NCBI GenBank assembly: GCA_011051475.1 | Contig: DRLE01000091.1 | Coordinates: 1 to 16,698 of the forward strand | Length of the DNA stretch: 16,698 bases | DNA from: Gammaproteobacteria bacterium | GTDB taxonomy: Bacteria; Pseudomonadota; Gammaproteobacteria; SZUA-229 | Reading direction: 5' to 3' | Shown here: positions 13,006 to 16,698 of the stretch, one piece after another | How positions within the stretch are numbered: position 1 is the first letter of the stretch | How the letters are laid out: every line of letters starts with the position of its first letter | Translations under genes and position numbers: made by a program | Notes under the pieces: model-generated | Told to the model about the DNA's origin: nothing | Databases searched by the model: none | The model's input: the letters and a program-made list of their open reading frames with translations, nothing else

Positions 13006-13656
13006 ATGCAGCGCATAAGACAGCACTATTCACTTTTACCGCCGGTTATCAAGTTTCTGCTTGTCAGCAACAGCCTGATCTTTATCCTGGAAGGGATGTT
13101 TCCGAACCTGCTGCTCGGGCTGTTCGCCCTGTGGCCGGTACACATGCCGGTGGTTCCGCCTCATGGTGTTCCCGTGCAGCCATTCTACCCCTGGCAGCTG
13201 ATCAGCTATGGTTTTCTGCATGGTAGCCTGGGGCATCTGTTTCTGAATATGTACGCACTGTGGCTGTTCGGTGTTGGTCTGGAGAATATGTGGGGTTCGC
13301 GGCGCTTCGCCATCTACTACCTTGTGTGTGTCGTCGGCGCGGCCATTACCCAGCTGGTGGTGATTGATATCGGTGGTGAGTATTACCCTACCATTGGTGC
13401 TTCCGGCGGTGTGTTCGGTGTGCTGCTGGCCTTTGGCCTGTTTTTCCCCAATCAGATACTCATTCTGCTGATTCCGCCGATACCGATAAAGGCCAAGTGG
13501 TTTGTGCTGATTTACGGTGTGGTGGAGCTGGTTTTCGGCATTACCGGTACCGAAGCCGGTGTTGCACACTTTGCCCATCTTGGCGGCATGCTGTTCGGCT
13601 TTATGCTGATTTATTACTGGACGGTGGAGCCGCCACCGCCATCTCCGGGGAATTAG
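13006..13656 (+). CDS. Rhomboid family intramembrane serine protease
   Basis: A 216-residue rhomboid protease with about six transmembrane helices. It cleaves transmembrane segments of membrane proteins within the lipid bilayer. Visible family features are HGSLGHLFLNMYALWLFG (72-89), the G-rich catalytic-serine motif GASGGVFG (Ser 133) and AHFAHLGGMLFG, in which His 191 aligns with the catalytic His of GlpG. Trp-Gly-Ser-Arg-Arg after the first loop is also usual. The catalytic dyad is intact, so activity is expected. It belongs to the compact bacterial group without an added cytosolic domain, so it is not E. coli-type GlpG by length. The Pro-rich tail EPPPPSPGN is short. A weak hairpin (CCCGCT/AGCGGG, 13669-13686) lies after the stop. 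The substrate is unknown. Confidence 0.93.
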   Translation: MQRIRQHYSLLPPVIKFLLVSNSLIFILEGMFPNLLLGLFALWPVHMPVVPPHGVPVQPFYPWQLISYGFLHGSLGHLFLNMYALWLFGVGLENMWGSRRFAIYYLVCVVGAAITQLVVIDIGGEYYPTIGASGGVFGVLLAFGLFFPNQILILLIPPIPIKAKWFVLIYGVVELVFGITGTEAGVAHFAHLGGMLFGFMLIYYWTVEPPPPSPGN

Positions 13657-13718
13657 CCCTGGTGCAGGCCCGCTGGTGATAGCGGGGTTGATGTGGTAAA
13701 ACACGCGTCACTGAAATA

Positions 13719-14393
13719 ATGAATATTCCCATGCTGTCGAAAGAAAATAACTTCGAGTATCTCACTGCCGGTATTGTTCTGCTGCTGTTCATTGCCACCC
13801 TGGTGGAACAGTTCCCCGGCATCCCCGGCAAGCATCTTGTACAGGCCTTTTCCATTATCACCATTGTAATCGGTGTTTATGGTTTTAAATCTTCCGCCGC
13901 CTGGTTTCGCAAACCTGCAGGCTTTATCGTCGCCACCCTGGCACTGGTCGCCATAGGGGTTATGCTTGAACGGTTGCAGCTGTATTATCTACACCTGCTG
14001 TTATTGCTTGGCTTTTACCTGTGGGCGATATGGCTGGCGGCAAAGGAGGTGTTTTTCTCGGGTGTTGTCGACATGAACAGGATAATCGGCGCCATCTGTG
14101 TCTACCTGCTAATGGGGCTGATCTGGACCACGCTGTACCTTTTTATTGCCCAGGCTGTTCCCGGTGCCTTTAACGGCCTTGAGCAACGGGCCTGGTATGA
14201 GAATTTTTCAGAGGCGGCCTATTACAGCTTTGTTACGATTACCACGCTGGGTTATGGCGACATCACCCCCGTGGCGCCGCTGGCGCGTTTTCTGGCCTAT
14301 ATGGAGGCGGTTATCGGGGTGTTTTACATGGCCATACTGGTCGCCAGTCTGATCGGCCTCGGTATTAACAAAGCTCAGAAACGGAACCAGTAG
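13719..14393 (+). CDS. Potassium-channel-like membrane protein (ion channel domain)
   Basis: A 224-residue membrane protein with a two-helix potassium channel pore at its C-terminus (about 121-212). The pore helix and selectivity filter read SFVTITTLGYGD, filter TLGYGD at 176-181, the canonical K+ filter. About four hydrophobic helices precede it (roughly 15-30, 42-56, 68-82 and 88-108), so the topology resembles a six-helix channel, but no S4-type array of regularly spaced arginines is seen. No RCK or cyclic-nucleotide domain follows. K+ conduction is expected, probably as a tetramer; voltage gating is not supported. ATG 13719 has no clear Shine-Dalgarno; ATG 13731 is an alternative. The DUF481 gene starts 24 bp after the stop, so the two may be cotranscribed. 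Confidence 0.9.
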   Translation: MNIPMLSKENNFEYLTAGIVLLLFIATLVEQFPGIPGKHLVQAFSIITIVIGVYGFKSSAAWFRKPAGFIVATLALVAIGVMLERLQLYYLHLLLLLGFYLWAIWLAAKEVFFSGVVDMNRIIGAICVYLLMGLIWTTLYLFIAQAVPGAFNGLEQRAWYENFSEAAYYSFVTITTLGYGDITPVAPLARFLAYMEAVIGVFYMAILVASLIGLGINKAQKRNQ

Positions 14394-14417
14394 AACAGGT
14401 ATAGGGTAAGTATCGGA

Positions 14418-15719
14418 ATGTTCAGATTAGTTGCACTTTCGTGCCTGCTCGTGGTTTCGTTGGTGGTATCGGCGGAGGAAGCCGTCGCACCTTCATCCCC
14501 TGCCAAAACCGCTTCTGCTGAACAGAGCATGGATGCGGAGTCAAAGGCAGCAGAAAATGAGCTGAAGGCGCTGGAAAAGACGGTAAAGGAACCGCCTGCG
14601 ACAGCGGCCTCCGGTACTGATGAAGGGGTGTCTGAGAATGAAACAACAGAAGGTGCCGAAACAGAAGCAGAACAGTCCGGGGCAAACGTATCGCAAACCA
14701 GCAAACCCTGGATACCCGAAGCGAAGGACTATGACTGGGTGCAGCTGACCTCCGGTGAATGGCTCAAGGGAGAGATCAAGGCCATGTACAAGGACAGTCT
14801 GGAATTCGACAGTGACAAGCTGGATCTGCTGAATATCGACTGGAAAGACGTAAAGTACCTGAAAACGCCGCGCCGGATGCAGGTTAACTTTGAAGGGCAT
14901 GAGCCGGTTACCGGCGTTCTGCAGGTATCATCGGACAGTGTGTTTATATCGCATGACTACAGCGATGAAAAATTCCAACGTTCAGATCTGGTTTCGCTCA
15001 GCCCGGCAGGCGACCGTGAACTTGACCTGTGGGCGATTAAATTTACCCTGGGGCTGAATGTCCGAAAAGGTAATACCGACCAGGTCGATTACACCTCGAA
15101 ATTCAATGCCAAGCGTCGTACCGCGAAATCGCGTTTTATAAGCGATTATATCGGTAATATTTCCAGGACCAATGCCGGCGAGGGTGGCCTGATTGAAACC
15201 ATCAATAATAATCGCCTGGGCGCCTCCCTGGATATCTACGCCAGTCGTTATTTCTACTATACGCCGGTTTTCGGCGAATATTATCGCGATCCCTTCCAGA
15301 ACATTGACCAGCGTATAACCGCCGGTGTGGGTGTGGGTTATACTCTTTTTGACAAGCCGCATCTGGAGTGGAATATCAATGGCGGTCCGGCATTTGTTAC
15401 CACGAAATATCTGTCCGTACTGGAGGGCGAGGAGCGACGCGTAGACGCGGGTGCGCTGATACTGAGTACCGACATTGACACCGAAATTTCACCGACCCTG
15501 GATTTTATCTTTAAATATAATATCCAGGCGGCCAGGGCTGATGCCGGCGGTTATACCCATCATATTATTGCGACTTTCGAAAGCGAGATTACCGGTCGCC
15601 TTGACTTCGATATCTCCGCCATCTGGGACAGGATAGGCCAGCCGACCGAGAATGATTCCGGTGAGACGCCGGCATCGGATGACTACCGTCTGGTCGTCGG
15701 TATTACCTATACCTATTAA
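14418..15719 (+). CDS. DUF481 family outer-membrane beta-barrel protein
   Basis: A 433-residue protein with a signal peptide (MFRLVALSCLLVVSLVVSA, about 1-19) and a low-complexity Glu/Ala/Thr-rich stretch (about 20-95). A small Sm-like/beta segment follows (about 105-195; VQLTSGEWLKGEIKAMY, then a second similar unit around PVTGVLQVSSDSVFIS). The DUF481 barrel follows (about 200-433). The barrel shows the family pattern GLNVRKGNTDQVDYTSKFN, alternating hydrophobic strands, and ends in an aromatic residue (ITYTY), as outer-membrane barrels do. The family is exported and its function is not settled; a pore or envelope-stability role is inferred. The acidic spacer is longer than usual and may lie in the periplasm. 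The gene follows the channel gene after 24 bp. Confidence 0.9.
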   Translation: MFRLVALSCLLVVSLVVSAEEAVAPSSPAKTASAEQSMDAESKAAENELKALEKTVKEPPATAASGTDEGVSENETTEGAETEAEQSGANVSQTSKPWIPEAKDYDWVQLTSGEWLKGEIKAMYKDSLEFDSDKLDLLNIDWKDVKYLKTPRRMQVNFEGHEPVTGVLQVSSDSVFISHDYSDEKFQRSDLVSLSPAGDRELDLWAIKFTLGLNVRKGNTDQVDYTSKFNAKRRTAKSRFISDYIGNISRTNAGEGGLIETINNNRLGASLDIYASRYFYYTPVFGEYYRDPFQNIDQRITAGVGVGYTLFDKPHLEWNINGGPAFVTTKYLSVLEGEERRVDAGALILSTDIDTEISPTLDFIFKYNIQAARADAGGYTHHIIATFESEITGRLDFDISAIWDRIGQPTENDSGETPASDDYRLVVGITYTY

Positions 15720-15833
15720 TTCATCCTGTTGAGGCTCCCCTGTTCAAAGCAGCCTGAATACCCTAAGATTGGATGAAATGCGCACATGCCCTTTCTATGT
15801 GATGGCATAGCTATCTAAGGAACCGCTGATTAA

Positions 15834-15871
15834 TGTCATTTTGAGCGGAATGAAGTGAAGTCGATATGTCC
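15834..15871 (+). repeat. Dispersed 40-bp repeat, copy 3 (diverged)
   Basis: This is the most diverged copy, starting TGTCATTTTGAGCGG and continuing AAGTCGATATGTCC. It faces copy 4 in inverted orientation inside the 15812-16023 element. Confidence 0.55.
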
Positions 15872-15954
15872 ATGGATGGACGGTATTAGGGTAACGCAGG
15901 AGCAGTTACCGAAAAATCTTATGCTCCGTAAGTCGTTGATTGCACCGTGGTAAA

Positions 15955-15994
15955 AGATCCTTCGACTCCGCTACGCTGCGCTCAGGATGACAAA
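15955..15994 (-). repeat. Dispersed 40-bp repeat, copy 4 (inverted)
   Basis: The reverse complement matches 4201-4240 at 39 of 40 positions, so these two copies are recent or under sequence homogenisation. The single difference is one C/A site near the middle. Confidence 0.85.
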
Positions 15995-16047
15995 TTTGCT
16001 ATTCATCAGAGGCATCCTAAATAATGAAAAAGCAGGAGAATGCCAGT

Positions 16048-16698
16048 ATGACCAATTCTGAATTTACCCGTAACACTATCGAGGCGGCCATTCGCCTGGG
16101 CCTGTTGCTGCTGATCGTCACCTGGTGTTTTACCATTATCAAACCGTTCATTATGGTGACTGTCTGGGGGGTTATTATTGCAGTTGCCGTTTATCCAGCT
16201 TTTAACTGGCTTAAAACGGCATTGTCAGGCAATGATAAGCTTGCGGCAACCCTGTATACCTTAATCACGCTGGCGGTTTTGATAACGCCAACGGTTATGA
16301 TTTCAGACTCATTGATTGATACCTCCAACAATCTGACGCAAAGATATGAAGAGGGCAGTCTTACTATTCCGCCGCCGAAAGATTCTGTGAGAGACTGGCC
16401 GCTTATCGGTGAGCAGGTTTATTCCGTCTGGCACGATGCCTCGGCAAATCTGGAAACCACCCTGAAACAATACAAAACCGAGGTGAAAAAAGTATCCAAA
16501 ACAATTGTCGGGTTGGCAACCAGCGCCGGAAGTACGATTGTGCAGTTTGTTGTTTCCATCATTATCTCCGGTGTTTTTCTTGCCTATGCCAAACCCAGTT
16601 ACGATATGACGGTAAAAATCATGTCGCGCCTGACCAGTCCGGATTCGGGCAGAAACTATGTTGATCTGGCCGGGCAGACCATTCACAGCGTGGCCGTC
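16048..16698 (+). CDS. AI-2E family transporter, N-terminal part (cut by window edge)
   Basis: The reading frame is open to the end of the window (217 codons). The product starts MTNSEFTRNTIEAAIRLGLLL. Hydrophobic helices follow: LLLLIVTWCFTIIKPFIMVTVWGVIIAVAVYPAF has been split here as two segments, about 15-33 and 36-55, then about 70-86. A soluble helical region (SLIDTSNNLTQRYEE onward) follows, then another membrane segment near SIIISGVFLAYAKP. This is the layout of the AI-2E/PerM family (YdiK-like), eight-helix permeases whose substrates are mostly unproven; only some export AI-2. I chose ATG 16048, with AGGAG (16033-16037) upstream, over ATG 16024, which abuts the repeat element. Autoinducer transport should not be assumed. 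Confidence 0.8.
   Translation, partial: MTNSEFTRNTIEAAIRLGLLLLIVTWCFTIIKPFIMVTVWGVIIAVAVYPAFNWLKTALSGNDKLAATLYTLITLAVLITPTVMISDSLIDTSNNLTQRYEEGSLTIPPPKDSVRDWPLIGEQVYSVWHDASANLETTLKQYKTEVKKVSKTIVGLATSAGSTIVQFVVSIIISGVFLAYAKPSYDMTVKIMSRLTSPDSGRNYVDLAGQTIHSVAV

Larger units (their letters stand above)
15812..16023. repeat. Mini inverted-repeat element before the AI-2E gene
   Basis: The outer ends (TATCTAAGGAACCGCTGAT... and, inverted, TATTTAGGATGCCTCTGAT...) are imperfect inverted repeats. Just inside them lie two inverted copies of the dispersed 40-bp repeat (15834-15871 and 15955-15994). The core (about 15872-15954) has no gene. The pattern looks like a MITE-type element. With 15720-15811, which shows only weak short inverted repeats, it fills the gap between the DUF481 gene and the permease gene. 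Confidence 0.65.

Noticed and set aside
13036..13704. Minus-strand frame of 222 codons over the rhomboid gene
   Set aside because: Shadow of a clear rhomboid gene with an intact catalytic dyad.
16024..16698. Autoinducer-2 exporter as a quorum-sensing component
   Set aside because: The family name reflects one member; there is no luxS or lsr gene in the window, so signal transport is not supported.

Overview
The window is a stretch of gammaproteobacterial chromosome. The evidence is gene order: a divergent hemA, then a TPR lipoprotein, lolB, ispE, tRNA-Gln, prs, rplY, pth and ychF. This is the conserved arrangement of Pseudomonas-like and other non-enteric Gammaproteobacteria. Base composition is moderately GC-rich and even, and every protein has a gammaproteobacterial character. 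I cannot name a genus. No phage, IS transposase, CRISPR array or defence system was seen.

Layout. Positions 1-332 (minus) hold the start of hemA. Positions 559-4213 (plus) hold a TPR lipoprotein, lolB (outer-membrane lipoprotein receptor) and ispE (isoprenoid kinase). Positions 4214-4890 hold one intact tRNA-Gln(UUG), flanked upstream by a scrambled partial tRNA copy and downstream by a long hairpin and two tandem repeats built partly of tRNA sequence. Positions 4891-8561 hold prs, rplY, pth and ychF. rplY/pth, like lolB/ispE, are tightly packed, which suggests cotranscription. An elongator tRNA-Met (8803-8879) has a recognisable promoter.

From 8930 on the content is accessory or poorly characterised: two very small membrane proteins, a six-helix membrane protein with weak NnrS resemblance, an exported DUF1254/DUF1214 protein with a strong terminator, a minus-strand soluble Cache/PDC-type sensor protein, a rhomboid protease, a potassium-channel-like protein, a DUF481 outer-membrane protein and the N-terminal part of an AI-2E family permease. 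The window therefore pairs housekeeping functions (haem precursor, isoprenoid, PRPP, translation, lipoprotein sorting) with an envelope-oriented accessory block.

The most notable non-coding signal is repeat traffic in the intergenic spaces. There are three inverted-repeat mini-elements (2439-2601, 7241-7446, 15812-16023), four copies of one dispersed 40-bp repeat (one supplies the ispE stop codon), two heptamer microrepeat arrays, and the rearranged tRNA-Gln locus. I did not find a convincing new multi-gene system. The tRNA-Gln locus and the palindrome cluster at 9561-9582 best deserve a second look.
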